This document shows, piece by piece, positions 17,846 to 27,356 of a stretch of 64,000 nt of DNA. The DNA is taken from assembly GCA_014058405.1 (NCBI GenBank), contig CP047423.1:124001-188000 (forward strand). The letters run 5' to 3'. The position numbers and the translations under genes are program-made. The notes beneath the pieces are model-generated. The model searched no databases, had not been told where the DNA came from, and saw only the letters and a program-made list of their open reading frames with translations. This DNA comes from Candidatus Nitrospira kreftii (GTDB lineage Bacteria > Nitrospirota > Nitrospiria > Nitrospirales > Nitrospiraceae). Each line of letters starts with the position of its first letter. Position 1 is the first letter of the stretch.

Positions 17846-17936
17846 GGAGCGGGTCGTGCGCTGGAGGCGGAACGCTAAGCGGAGGGTCGACCGAATGACT
17901 CCTGACGTCTGGTTCAAGGTAAACAGGAGGCTGATC

Positions 17937-18044
17937 ATGAAAGACAACGAAACGCAGGCCTGGCAGGCTTGGAAAATCGCGTTCTGTGTTGTAGTGATCG
18001 TCGCACTGTTCATAACCGTCGCACATGTGGTTGTGGGGATTTGA
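17937..18044 (+). CDS. Single-span 35-residue membrane peptide
   Basis: A charged N-terminus (MKDNETQAWQAWK) leads into one hydrophobic helix (IAFCVVVIVALFITVAHVVV). The start has a good ribosome site (ACAGGAGG). Small one-helix proteins of this type are often accessory subunits of membrane complexes; the Hyf-like complex begins 190 bp downstream. The role is not known. Confidence 0.5.
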   Translation: MKDNETQAWQAWKIAFCVVVIVALFITVAHVVVGI

Positions 18045-18235
18045 GACACAGGATAGGGGGTTCGAGCGGACACCCGGTGACGAGACGCTGATGGGGGGAT
18101 TCCCACATCAAGGGCATCGGTCTGTGTCAATCAGATGGTGAACCAGCTCTGTATCACGGCAATGGTATGGCTGAACCGCATCCTTCAATCGTCCTATGGT
18201 AATGTGACGAGAGCACAAGGGTCCCAAACGATCGC

Positions 18236-20263
18236 ATGCTGAATCTGTTGTGGATTCTTCTCGGCGGGTATGTGGCCGGGATACTACTCCCGCTCTGTCT
18301 CCCCCGACAGCCCAACGCTCACATTATCACGACCACCGCCCCCGCTATCGTGGCAACCAGCGCAGGCGTCGTTCTGGGGCTTCTCGGCCTCACGTCTTTG
18401 GAACCCGTCACGGGATCGCTCGCCTCCACTATCCCTCTGCTCACCTTCGCCATTCGGATTGATCCACTGGCGGCATTCTTCGTGTTGACCATCTCCCTCG
18501 CCGGTCTCGCCGCGTCGATCTATGCCATTGGATACATGCGGCATTTTGACGGGCGCGCATCGCTCCCGATGCTCGGATCACTCTTCAATGGGTTTCTGTG
18601 TTCCATGACCTTGGTCGTGCTCGCGGACAACGGCTTCTTTTTTCTCATCGTCTGGGAACTCATGTCGTTGCTGTCCTATTTCCTCGTTGTCACGGAGCAT
18701 GAGAAAGCCGAGGTGCGGTATGCAGGTTTGTTCTACCTGATCATGACCCATGTGGGAACTGCCTTCATCCTCCTGACCTTCCTCATTTTCTTCCAAGCAG
18801 GCGGGTCGTTCGCATTCGACGCCTTCCGACAGTCGGAGCAGCCCTTGTCGGAGAGCATGAAAACGATCGCGTTTCTGCTGGCCTTGATCGGCTTCGGCAC
18901 GAAGGCCGGCATCGTGCCGCTCCATGTCTGGCTGCCCTATGCGCATCCCGCGGCGCCGTCGCATATTTCAGCCTTAATGTCCGGCGTCATGATCAAGACC
19001 GCGATCTATGCCCTGATCCGGGTGTATTTCGATTTCCTCGGCGGCCAGTTTCCCTGGTGGTGGGGCTTCGTGATCCTTGTGATCGGCGCAGTGTCTGCGT
19101 TACTCGGCGTGATGTACGCGTTGATGGAACATGATCTGAAAAGCTTACTGGCCTACCACAGTGTTGAGAACATCGGTATCATTCTGTTGGGGATCGGGGC
19201 TGGGATGATCTTTCAGACCTACGGGCTCAAGGAGTTTGCCGCGCTGGGCCTGCTGGCCGGACTCTACCATACGATCAACCACGCCATGTTCAAAGCCCTG
19301 TTGTTCCTGGGGGCCGGTTCGCTACTCTATGCCACGCACACACGCAACATGGAAGAATACGGAGGCCTCCTCCGGCGCATGCCATGGACCGGTGCCTGTT
19401 TCTTAATCGGCTCGGTGTCGATTGTCGCCCTCCCACCGACCAACGGATTTGTCAGCGAGTGGCTAGTCTTTCAAAGCCTCTTTCTCAGCTTTCACATTCC
19501 CGACACCTTCCTGAAGCTGATGCTCCCCCTTGCAGCGGCGATGCTGGCCCTGACCGGAGCGCTCGCCTTGGCCTGCTTCGCAAAAGCGTTCGGGATTTCC
19601 TTTCTTGCCCTGCCACGGAGCACGCACGCCCGACACGCGGAAGAGGTGCCGATTTCCATGCGCATCGGAATGGCCCTCTTGGCTGCGGTCTGTGTCGCTC
19701 TTGGTCTCGGACCGATGGTGGTCGTGCCGCTACTGGACCGAGTGGTCACGCCGCTCACGGGCGTGTCGATCGAAGGACAGGTGCTGGCTCTTGACGGTTG
19801 GGCACTAGCCACGGTGAACGTGGAATTTTCCAGTCTTTCGCCGCCGGTCCTTGCCCTGCTGTTGGGAGGGCTTGCCGTGCTTGGGCTCGGAATCGTGGCG
19901 GCCTTCGGCGGGCTCGCAAAGAAGCGCTATTACAAAACATGGGGCTGCGGCATCAACCTGACGCCCCGTATGGAATATACCGCGACCGGATTTGTGCAGC
20001 CGATCAAGCGAGTGTTCAGCTCGATTTACCAACCGACCGTGAAGCTCGAGACGGAATTTCTCCACGAGTCACAGTATTTCGCCAGGCGACGACGCTTTGA
20101 ATTTCACGTTGAACCGGTCTTTCAGAAATATCTGTATGATCCGGTGCTTGCGTTCGTTGCCGCCCTAGCTGGACGTCTGCGGGTCATCCAGGCGGGAAGC
20201 CTGCACCTTTATTTGACCTACATCTTTGTCACGTTGATTGCTTTGTTATTGTTTGCCGTGTAA
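18236..20263 (+). CDS. hyfB: HyfB-like proton-pumping antiporter subunit
   Basis: Membrane subunit of 675 residues with about 14-16 helices, of the NuoL/HyfB/MrpA family. Conserved ion-path features include the discontinuous-helix region with WELMSLLSYFLV (Glu), GTKAGIVPLHVWLPYAHPAAP (Lys and His), and the HSVENIGIILLGIG stretch. It starts the six-gene hyfBCEFGI cluster and ends 4 bp before hyfC. It is expected to move protons or sodium, coupled to electron transfer by the hydrophilic subunits HyfG and HyfI. Confidence 0.85.
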   Translation: MLNLLWILLGGYVAGILLPLCLPRQPNAHIITTTAPAIVATSAGVVLGLLGLTSLEPVTGSLASTIPLLTFAIRIDPLAAFFVLTISLAGLAASIYAIGYMRHFDGRASLPMLGSLFNGFLCSMTLVVLADNGFFFLIVWELMSLLSYFLVVTEHEKAEVRYAGLFYLIMTHVGTAFILLTFLIFFQAGGSFAFDAFRQSEQPLSESMKTIAFLLALIGFGTKAGIVPLHVWLPYAHPAAPSHISALMSGVMIKTAIYALIRVYFDFLGGQFPWWWGFVILVIGAVSALLGVMYALMEHDLKSLLAYHSVENIGIILLGIGAGMIFQTYGLKEFAALGLLAGLYHTINHAMFKALLFLGAGSLLYATHTRNMEEYGGLLRRMPWTGACFLIGSVSIVALPPTNGFVSEWLVFQSLFLSFHIPDTFLKLMLPLAAAMLALTGALALACFAKAFGISFLALPRSTHARHAEEVPISMRIGMALLAAVCVALGLGPMVVVPLLDRVVTPLTGVSIEGQVLALDGWALATVNVEFSSLSPPVLALLLGGLAVLGLGIVAAFGGLAKKRYYKTWGCGINLTPRMEYTATGFVQPIKRVFSSIYQPTVKLETEFLHESQYFARRRRFEFHVEPVFQKYLYDPVLAFVAALAGRLRVIQAGSLHLYLTYIFVTLIALLLFAV

Positions 20264-20267
20264 GCCG

Positions 20268-21218
20268 ATGTTGGACGCCTTTCTTCTTATCGTCATGCAG
20301 ACCGTCGTCTTACTGGCGGCTGCTCCGCTGATCGTCGGCTTGATCAGGAAAGTGAAGGCCCGTCTGCAATGCCGGCGAGGGGCCTCCGTCGTTCAACCCT
20401 ATGCGGATCTCATCAAGCTCTTCCGCAAACAGCCGGTTGTCTCATCCACCACGTCGTGGATTTTCACCGCCACCCCCTACATCCTCTTTGCCTCAACGCT
20501 GGCGGCCGGGCTGCTCGTGCCGGTGTTCATATCCCGGACCCCGTTGAGCTTCGCAGGCAACATCATCGCCCTCGTCTACCTGCTGGCCTTGGGCACATTC
20601 TTCTTGATGCTGGCGGGTCTCGATGCTGGTTCGGCCTTTGGAGGAATGGGGAGCAGCCGCGAAGCGATTGTGGCGTCGTTGACCGAACCGGCCATGATGC
20701 TGTCGATCTTTGCGATCGCACTCACGGCAGGGTCTACGAATCTGAGCACCATCGTCCACAAGACGGCGTTACTCGAAGGCATTATGACTGATCCGTCACC
20801 TCATCTCATGGCGTTCGCCGCACTGGTTATCGTGGCCATTGCCGAAACAGGGCGAGTGCCGGTGGACAACCCAGCCACCCACCTCGAACTCACGATGATC
20901 CACGAAGCGATGATCTTGGAATATTCCGGGCGATATCTCGCGTTGGTCGAATGGGCGGCGGGACTCAAGCTCTTGGTATTTCTCACCTTGATCGCCAACG
21001 TCTTCGCTCCCTGGGGGATTGCCACCAGTATGGAGCCAGCCGCTCTTGGGGTCGGCCTGGCCGCCTATCTCGTGAAGGTCTCGGGATTGGCGGTATTGAT
21101 CGGCATCCTTGAATCGATGTTTGCCAAGTTGCGGCTATTCAGAGTGACGGACTTGCTGGGAGCCGCCTTTATCCTGGCGCTGCTCGGACTCGTCTTTTTC
21201 TACGTCTTGCGAGGCTGA
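20268..21218 (+). CDS. hyfC: HyfC-like (NuoH/HycD family) membrane subunit
   Basis: 316 residues, about eight helices, related to NuoH, HycD and EchB, which form the junction between the hydrophilic and membrane arms. The family motifs RRGASVVQPYADLIKLFRK and AIAETGRVPVDNPATHLELT are intact, including the acidic HLELTMIHEAMILEYSGR loop. ATG 20268 follows hyfB by 4 bp. These loops normally form the quinone-cavity side facing HyfG and HyfI. Confidence 0.9.
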   Translation: MLDAFLLIVMQTVVLLAAAPLIVGLIRKVKARLQCRRGASVVQPYADLIKLFRKQPVVSSTTSWIFTATPYILFASTLAAGLLVPVFISRTPLSFAGNIIALVYLLALGTFFLMLAGLDAGSAFGGMGSSREAIVASLTEPAMMLSIFAIALTAGSTNLSTIVHKTALLEGIMTDPSPHLMAFAALVIVAIAETGRVPVDNPATHLELTMIHEAMILEYSGRYLALVEWAAGLKLLVFLTLIANVFAPWGIATSMEPAALGVGLAAYLVKVSGLAVLIGILESMFAKLRLFRVTDLLGAAFILALLGLVFFYVLRG

Positions 21219-21219
21219 C

Positions 21220-21888
21220 GTGCCGCTGATGATCTCACCCATCGGATCACAATTGGTGGATTTGGGGTCGGCCCTGTTGTTGCTGACCTGCTTTGCGATC
21301 GTGGCGCAGCGACGGCTGTCGGCCTGTGTCGATCTGTTTGCTCTGCAATCGGTTTTCCTGGCGCTCACCGCGACGCTCGTCGCATTCCTGACGGGGATTC
21401 ACCACATTTACATCGCCGCCGCACTGACCATCGTCATCAAGGCGATCGTCATCCCCCGGATCTTAAAGAAGGTGATCGAGCGACTCAATGTCTCGCGTGA
21501 ACTGGTGATGCATATCAATGTGCCGGCCAGCCTGCTCATCAGCGGCATGCTGGTCATGGTCGCCTTCCTAATTACGCAGCCGATCATTCCGTTTGGCCAC
21601 CTGCTGACCCGGGATTCGCTGGCCATTGCGCTGGCGATCGTGCTGATCGGGTTCTTCACGATGATCGCGCGCCAGAAGGCCGTCACGCAAATGATCGCGT
21701 TTCTGGTCATGGAAAATGGCCTCTTCTTAGGAGCCACCGCTGCGACCTATGGCATGCCGCTGATCGTGGAATTAGGCGTGTTCTTCGATGTATTGGTCGC
21801 AGCCTTGATCGCAGGCATCTACACGAATCGGCTACAAGATGCCTTTGATAGTGTGGATACCGCCCACCTCAGCGAGTTGAAGGAATGA
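21220..21888 (+). CDS. hyfE: HyfE-like membrane subunit
   Basis: 222 residues, about seven helices, similar to HyfE, a MnhC/NuoK-like subunit fused to extra helices. Features: a central VIKAIVIPRILKKVIERLN loop and MENGLFLGATAATYGMPL, where the Glu aligns with the NuoK-type ion-channel acid. GTG 21220 lies 1 bp after hyfC; ATG 21229 is an alternative. Its stop overlaps the hyfF start by 4 bp. Confidence 0.85.
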   Translation: MPLMISPIGSQLVDLGSALLLLTCFAIVAQRRLSACVDLFALQSVFLALTATLVAFLTGIHHIYIAAALTIVIKAIVIPRILKKVIERLNVSRELVMHINVPASLLISGMLVMVAFLITQPIIPFGHLLTRDSLAIALAIVLIGFFTMIARQKAVTQMIAFLVMENGLFLGATAATYGMPLIVELGVFFDVLVAALIAGIYTNRLQDAFDSVDTAHLSELKE

Positions 21889-23399
21889 GCGATTTACCCA
21901 CGACGCTTGCCGTCAGCCTACTCCTGCTCGCGCCGCTGCTAGCCGGTGGGCTCAGCCTGCTGCTGTCCAACTCGCGCTGGCTGCATGTGACGAATTTGAC
22001 CAGCATCGGAACTCTGGTTGCCGCAGAGGTCATGATCGCGCAATCTGTCTTGGGGCAAGGCTCGCTCACGGCGTTCGGTGAGATTATTTACATCGACGCC
22101 CTCTCGTCGGTCATTCTGTTCATTATCGGGACGGTCGGCCTCGCCTGTTCCCTCTATATGCGGTCGTATATGGATGAACAAGTCGCCCGCGGCGTCATCG
22201 CCCCTCAACGCCTCAATCTGTTTTTCTTTCTCTTTCACATGTTCCTGCTGACCATGGTCGTCGCGACCATCGCTAATAGCTTAGGCGTGCAATGGGTGGC
22301 GATCGAGGCCACGACGCTGACAACGACGTTTCTCATTGCGTTCTGGCAGAGGCGCGAATCGTTGGAAGCCGGCTGGAAATATCTCATCCTCTGTTCCGTC
22401 GGAATCTCTCTGGCTTTGTTTGGAGTTGTGCTGATGTATTACTCCTCCCTGCGCGTACTGGGAGATGTCAGTTCGGCCCTCAATATCACTGAACTCCAGA
22501 AGGTGGCCGATCAGCTGGACCCCCACATTCTGAAATTGGCCTTCGTGTTTCTGTTTGTCGGTTATGGCACAAAAGTCGGACTCGTACCGATGCACAGCTG
22601 GCTGCCCGATGCCTACACGGAAGCGCCGGCACCAGTCGCGGCCATGTTGGCGGGCGTGCTGGAAACCGTGGCGGTCTATGCCATTTTGAGATGCCGGAGT
22701 ATTGTCGACCACGCCGTGACTCCTGATTTTACCGGCGGTCTCTTAGCCGTGTTCGGACTCGTGTCATTCGTACTCGCGGCGTTCTTTATCCTCCTGCAAC
22801 ACAATTATAAACGCCTCTTTGCCTACTCCAGCATTGAGCATATGGGCTTGGCGATGGTTGGATTCGGGGTCGGCGGGCCGATTGGAAATTTTGGCGGCCT
22901 GTTCCACCTGGTCAATCATGCCGTGGCCAAATCGCTCGCCTTCTTTGCGGCAGGCAATATCCACCGCCGGTTCAAGACAGTCGAGATCGATGAGGTCCGC
23001 GGCCTCACGACCGTCCTGCCCTTATCCGCGCTGGCGCTGCTCATTGCTGGACTGGCGCTGGCGGCACTCCCCCCCTTTGCGCTCTTCGCAAGTGAACTGC
23101 AGATCATCACGGCGCTGGGATCGGCGGGCCTCCCAAGTGAATGGGCTCAGTCAAATACAGGATTTCCCATCGTGGTTTTCCTGTTTTGCAGTCTGGTTGC
23201 CTTCGGTGGTCTTCTCTATCGCATCACTGGCGTGGTCTGGGGCGAAGCTCCCAAAGACATCGTCCAGGGAGAGCAGTGGTCTGTGGGACATGTTCCACTC
23301 ATTCTCCTGGGAGCCGTGCTCGTGGGATTCTGCTGGGCTCTGCCGCCTCCGTTGCAGCAACTCTTTGAGGCCGCCGCAACCCTGTTGGTCAACCACTAG
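21885..23399 (+). CDS. hyfF: HyfF-like antiporter subunit
   Basis: 504 residues, about 13-14 helices, of the NuoN/NuoM/HyfF family. Conserved sites include the Glu in WVAIEATTLTTTFLI, GTKVGLVPMHSWLPDAYTEAPAP, and SSIEHMGLAMVGFG. With HyfB this gives two antiporter-like subunits; no third (HyfD) gene is present in the cluster. ATG 21885 overlaps the end of hyfE. Confidence 0.88.
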   Translation: MSDLPTTLAVSLLLLAPLLAGGLSLLLSNSRWLHVTNLTSIGTLVAAEVMIAQSVLGQGSLTAFGEIIYIDALSSVILFIIGTVGLACSLYMRSYMDEQVARGVIAPQRLNLFFFLFHMFLLTMVVATIANSLGVQWVAIEATTLTTTFLIAFWQRRESLEAGWKYLILCSVGISLALFGVVLMYYSSLRVLGDVSSALNITELQKVADQLDPHILKLAFVFLFVGYGTKVGLVPMHSWLPDAYTEAPAPVAAMLAGVLETVAVYAILRCRSIVDHAVTPDFTGGLLAVFGLVSFVLAAFFILLQHNYKRLFAYSSIEHMGLAMVGFGVGGPIGNFGGLFHLVNHAVAKSLAFFAAGNIHRRFKTVEIDEVRGLTTVLPLSALALLIAGLALAALPPFALFASELQIITALGSAGLPSEWAQSNTGFPIVVFLFCSLVAFGGLLYRITGVVWGEAPKDIVQGEQWSVGHVPLILLGAVLVGFCWALPPPLQQLFEAAATLLVNH

Positions 23400-23412
23400 T
23401 CCGGAGGGAACC

Positions 23413-25011
23413 GTGACAAACAGTCCATCGCCTGATCGATCGATTGAACAGCAGATACAGACCGTTTTCCCCAGCTTGATTCCAGATTACCCCTCACGCA
23501 CCACTCTGGTGCGGTATCGCACCGACGCACTCCAACTCCCGGGACTCGTCCGGTTGCTCCATGAGAAGCTGCAGGGCCGCCTGGCTCTGCTGTTCGCGGT
23601 GGATTGCCGACCGCTGGAGAAAAAGTACGAGTTACAGTACCTATTCGCGCTCAAGTCCCGCCAACCGTTTGTGCTCGTGACCACCGAGCTGAATGGAGAC
23701 GACCGGCTGTTCACGTCAATCACGCCGTCGATTCACGCCGCGCAATGGTATGAACGTGAGATTCGTGATCTCTTCGGCTTGATCCCACAAGGCCATCCGG
23801 ATCTCCGTCGTCTGGTCCGACACGAGCATTGGCCGAAGGGAACCCATCCGTTACAGAAGGACTTTTCGTGGAACCACGTCTTGAAACGGCAACAAGGCGA
23901 CTACCGGTTCCACCATATTGAAGGGGAAGGGGTCTTCGAAGTCCCGGTCGGCCCAATTCACGCCGGGATCATCGAGCCAGGACATTTCCGGTTTTCCGTA
24001 GCCGGTGAGCCCATCATGCAACTGGAAGTGCGCCACTTCTGGAAACACCGTGGCGTGGAAAAGCTGTTCGAGCAACTCACGCTGATCGACGCGGTGCTCC
24101 TGGCGGAACGCGTGTCCGGGGACACGACCATCGGGCACAGTCTGGCCTATTGCCAAGCGGTGGAAACGCTCCTGCATCTCAACGTTCCACGACGAGCCAG
24201 GTACCTCCGTTCGCTCTTTCTAGAACTGGAGCGACTGTATAATCACCTCGGGGATATCGGCGCGATGTGTAACGACACGGCCTATGCGCTCGCCCATGCC
24301 CATTGTGGTCGGATGAAGGAGCGGGTCATGCAACTCAATGACCGGCTGGTTGGCTCGCGCTTTCTGCGAGGCGTCATGCAGGTCGGGGGAGTCAGTTGGG
24401 ACATCGATCGCAGCCAACTCAGCAACATCGTTCAAGAGCTCAACGGCATCCAGAAGGACTTCTCCGAAGTGGGCGCCATCATCTTTGCCAATGCCTCCCT
24501 TACGGATCGGCTTGAGACCACAGGGGTTCTCACTGAAAGGATTGCTTGGGATCACGCTGTGACCGGAGTGGTCGGGCGGGCGTCGGGGATGGATCAGGAT
24601 GTCCGACGAGATCGCCCCTTCGCCGCGTATGACGAACTGCCCGTGAACGTGGCGCTGTATCGCTATGGCGACGTACGGGCGAGATTGCGCGTCCGGGGCG
24701 ATGAGATCCACGAATCCATCCGGCTCATTCGCGAGATTCAGGCGCGGATTCCGGATGGTCCGATAGCGGTTAAACCCGACCGATCGGCGTCTCCTGGAAC
24801 CTGGGCAGTCGCGGCTGTGGAAGGGTGGCGAGGCGAAATTCTCTATTTCGTATCGGCGGGAGATGATGGAATGATTCATCGTTGCAAAGTCCGCGATCCT
24901 TCATTCGTCAATTGGCCTGCTATGCAATGGGCTGTGTTAGGGAACATCATTCCTGATTTTCCACTCATCAACAAGAGTTTCAATCTGTCCTATGCGGGCA
25001 ATGACCTCTGA
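23413..25011 (+). CDS. hyfG: HyfG-like large subunit (NuoC-NuoD fusion) without Ni-Fe ligands
   Basis: 532-residue soluble subunit. The NuoC-like part spans about 1-165 (WYEREIRDLFGLIPQGHPDL), the NuoD/hydrogenase-large part about 175-532. In Ni-Fe hydrogenases the metal is held by RxCGxC and DPCxxC. Here those sites read ERVSGDTTIGH (232-241) and VRDPSFVNW (DPS at 495-497), so all four cysteines are absent. The protein therefore cannot hold a Ni-Fe center and the complex is not a hydrogenase. GTG 23413 follows GGAGGG. Confidence 0.9.
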   Translation: MTNSPSPDRSIEQQIQTVFPSLIPDYPSRTTLVRYRTDALQLPGLVRLLHEKLQGRLALLFAVDCRPLEKKYELQYLFALKSRQPFVLVTTELNGDDRLFTSITPSIHAAQWYEREIRDLFGLIPQGHPDLRRLVRHEHWPKGTHPLQKDFSWNHVLKRQQGDYRFHHIEGEGVFEVPVGPIHAGIIEPGHFRFSVAGEPIMQLEVRHFWKHRGVEKLFEQLTLIDAVLLAERVSGDTTIGHSLAYCQAVETLLHLNVPRRARYLRSLFLELERLYNHLGDIGAMCNDTAYALAHAHCGRMKERVMQLNDRLVGSRFLRGVMQVGGVSWDIDRSQLSNIVQELNGIQKDFSEVGAIIFANASLTDRLETTGVLTERIAWDHAVTGVVGRASGMDQDVRRDRPFAAYDELPVNVALYRYGDVRARLRVRGDEIHESIRLIREIQARIPDGPIAVKPDRSASPGTWAVAAVEGWRGEILYFVSAGDDGMIHRCKVRDPSFVNWPAMQWAVLGNIIPDFPLINKSFNLSYAGNDL

Positions 25012-25025
25012 GAAAGGGACGAGCC

Positions 25026-25535
25026 ATGTTTCGGATCATCAAAAAAAGCCTGAAGACGGGCGTCGTCACCGGACAATATCCAGAATCTGAAAGGCCCTCG
25101 GAACCAATCAATCCGGCTGTGACGAAAAGGGCTAAGACCTTTCGGCGCTCGCTCGCAATCCGGGAGGTCGATACCGGCTCCTGCAATGCCTGTGAGATGG
25201 AAATGAACGCGCTCCTGAATCCTGTGTACGACGCCGAGCGGTTCGGCATTCACATCGCAGCCTCGCCGCGTCACGCTGATGCCTTGGTGGTGACGGGACC
25301 GGTCACCGTTAACATGGAGCGGGCGTTGAAAGATGTGCACAAGCAAACGCCTGATCCGAAGATTGTGATTGCGCTCGGTGACTGCGCAATCAACTGTGGC
25401 ATGTTCAAAGGTAGTTATGCCGTGACAGGACCCGTGGAACGGCACATCCCTGTTGATGTCCGTATCCCCGGTTGTCCGCCACGCCCAGCGGAAATCCTCA
25501 AGGCCCTGTCTGAACTTCGCACGCGAAGGGCATGA
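25026..25535 (+). CDS. hyfI: HyfI-like small subunit (NuoB/EchC family)
   Basis: 169-residue subunit that holds the terminal iron-sulfur cluster (N2-like). All four ligand cysteines are present: C53 and C56 (TGSCNACEME), C120 (ALGDCAINCG) and C150 (RIPGCPPRPAEIL). The first 30 residues (FRIIKKSLKTGVVTGQYPE) resemble the N-terminus common to HyfH/EchF-like ferredoxin subunits, without the ferredoxin part. No separate HyfH/NuoI gene exists in the cluster. Thus the electron entry route differs from that of a full Hyf complex. Confidence 0.88.
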   Translation: MFRIIKKSLKTGVVTGQYPESERPSEPINPAVTKRAKTFRRSLAIREVDTGSCNACEMEMNALLNPVYDAERFGIHIAASPRHADALVVTGPVTVNMERALKDVHKQTPDPKIVIALGDCAINCGMFKGSYAVTGPVERHIPVDVRIPGCPPRPAEILKALSELRTRRA

Positions 25536-25867
25536 GGCGTGAAGCCAGAAGACCCCATGATGGGTCGTGGCAGCGGCATCCCTGCTCCTAGCTCAATCCC
25601 CCGATATGCGCGTCTCACGGGTGACGCTGAACAGAATTCCTCCAGTTGCAGCCTACCAAACCCTGCGGACTTTTCGACCAGTTCTCACAGCGGCTTTTGA
25701 TGCTGATTAGGGCGGCTCCGTTCCCAACAGTTTTAAGCTCAAAGCTTTGTCGGCCCGTGTGGAGCTTGAGCGAGAGGTTCTTCCCTCCCTTTCGGAGTTA
25801 ACCCATACTTCCGCCAGTAGCCATAGCCGGTTTCTGCTATCCTGCGCCGAATTGTCTCAGGCTTGAA
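25536..25867. other. Intergenic stretch with no recognised feature
   Basis: 332 bases between the Hyf-like cluster and a ZIP transporter. I see no coding frame, RNA gene or strong hairpin; only short AAGCT/AGCTT complementarity near 25735-25750. Confidence 0.4.
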
Positions 25868-26620
25868 ATGGACTCACTCTCGGTATCATACCTCACAGTG
25901 GTTTTTCTCGCCTTCTTGTCGGGAGGCACAACCCTGATCGGCGTCGCGCTCGCCATAGCCATCGGGAACAGTCCCAAGATGACGGCGGTGGGCATCGGAT
26001 TCTCAACCGGCATCATGATGCTGATTTCCCTCTGCGAACTGGTGCCGGAATCTTTGCGGATGGCAGGGCCCGCCGCGACAAGCGTCTCGGTCGGTCTGGG
26101 AGCTGTCCTGATACTCAGCCTGCATGTGGCTATTCCGCACCTTCATCTGGGTCGAGAAGGGGCGAAGCCGACCGCGGAAATGCGAGCCGCGTACCTGATT
26201 GTGTTTGGTTTGATCCTGCATGATTTCCCCGAGGGGTTTGCCATGGCCAATGCGTTCTTAGCGACACCCTCTCTCGGCATATTGGTTGCTGTGGCGATCG
26301 CGCTGCATAATATTCCCGAAGAGTTCGCGATGGCGGTCCCTGCGGTCGCCGTCAAGAACCGGGCGTTCCTGTTCAAAGCGGCAATTCTCTCGGGACTCGC
26401 AGAACCGGCCGGCGCTGTCCTCGGGTTACTCGCGGTCCATGTGAATCCCATGCTCAACCCGACATTTATGGGATTTGCAGCCGGTGCCATGGTTATGGTC
26501 TCACTGTTCGAGCTCATCCCCATGGCAAGGAAATACGGTAGACCGGGGTACTTTGCACTGGGTCTTGCCGCCAGCGGCCTTGTGTACCTAGCCTTACAGT
26601 CGTTATTTCCAGAAACATAG
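25868..26620 (+). CDS. ZIP-family metal transporter (ZupT-like)
   Basis: Inner-membrane divalent-metal importer of 250 residues with eight helices. The two metal-site helices are clear: LHDFPEGFAMANAF and LHNIPEEFAMAVP, with His, Asn/Asp and Glu ligands. A variable loop lies at about 90-110. The substrate could be Zn, Fe or Mn. A second ZIP gene (31522) in this window is broken, so this is the working copy. Confidence 0.88.
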   Translation: MDSLSVSYLTVVFLAFLSGGTTLIGVALAIAIGNSPKMTAVGIGFSTGIMMLISLCELVPESLRMAGPAATSVSVGLGAVLILSLHVAIPHLHLGREGAKPTAEMRAAYLIVFGLILHDFPEGFAMANAFLATPSLGILVAVAIALHNIPEEFAMAVPAVAVKNRAFLFKAAILSGLAEPAGAVLGLLAVHVNPMLNPTFMGFAAGAMVMVSLFELIPMARKYGRPGYFALGLAASGLVYLALQSLFPET

Positions 26621-26777
26621 AGTTGGGAGTTCAGTGGCTACTTATGTCTCTGAGATTGCGTCTGTCTCGGGATGAAGACTTCTCTGTTGGAAATGTCCCC
26701 TGAGAGGTGGTCAGAAAGGTTCTTGAATCAACTCTCAGGAACGTGACACCTTTCATAGTGGATGAGTCTGGAACTTC

Positions 26778-27356
26778 TGGACATCGCTACCCGAGGCACT
26801 TCACCGGATTACCATCGTCATGAGCGATCGCGGTATTCCCGCACCTACCGTCACATGCACGGATTTGCCAGCCACACACCTTCAGCCTTATCAATGCGAA
26901 GAACGAACGTTACTGGGTCAAATTCCACTTCAAGTCACAGCAGGGTATTCGCAACCTGAGCGATGCGGAGACCGAGGCGGCTATCGGAAAAAATCGCGAA
27001 AGCCACCAGCGCGATCTTTTTAAAAGCATCGAAAAAGGCGAGTTTCCAAAGTGGATGCTCAAAGTTCAAATCATGCCGGAAGCCGATGCTGCCAGGGTGC
27101 CCTACAACCCGTTCGATCTGACCAAGGTGTGGCTCATAAGGACTATCCGCTGATCAATGTTGGCGTGATGGAACTGAATCGCAATCCAGAGAATTTCTTC
27201 GCCGAGGTCGAGCAGTCGGCGTTCAATCCGGCGAATATAGTGCCGGGCATCGGCTTCTCCCCCGACAAGATGCTGCAGGGCCGGCTATTTGCCTATGGTG
27301 ACGCACAACGTTACAGGCTTGGGGTCAATCAACATTTTTTCCGGTGAATGCCCCAC
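26778..27356 (+). pseudogene. Catalase (KatA-type) gene remnant
   Basis: Internal part, about 190 of some 480 residues, of a monofunctional heme catalase. In successive frames it reads [48 protein letters not shown] on to [30 protein letters not shown] on to [10 protein letters not shown]; and FPVNAP. Four frame changes are needed: near 26844, near 26879 (AC duplication in ACACAC), near 27133 and near 27333. Both ends, including the N-terminal active-site His and the heme Tyr region at the C-terminus, are missing or unreadable. Non-functional. Confidence 0.9.

Noticed and set aside
22819-23412. N-terminal extension of HyfG into hyfF
   Set aside because: It would overlap hyfF in another frame; the NuoC-like domain begins only after GTG 23413.
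18236-25535. Group 4 Ni-Fe hydrogenase or formate hydrogenlyase
   Set aside because: The large subunit has no Ni-Fe cysteines at either end, and no formate dehydrogenase or maturation genes are next to it.
26699-26739. Inverted repeat CCTGAGAG/CTCTCAGG upstream of the catalase remnant
   Set aside because: Eight-base arms 25 bases apart with no supporting promoter or terminator context; may be chance.
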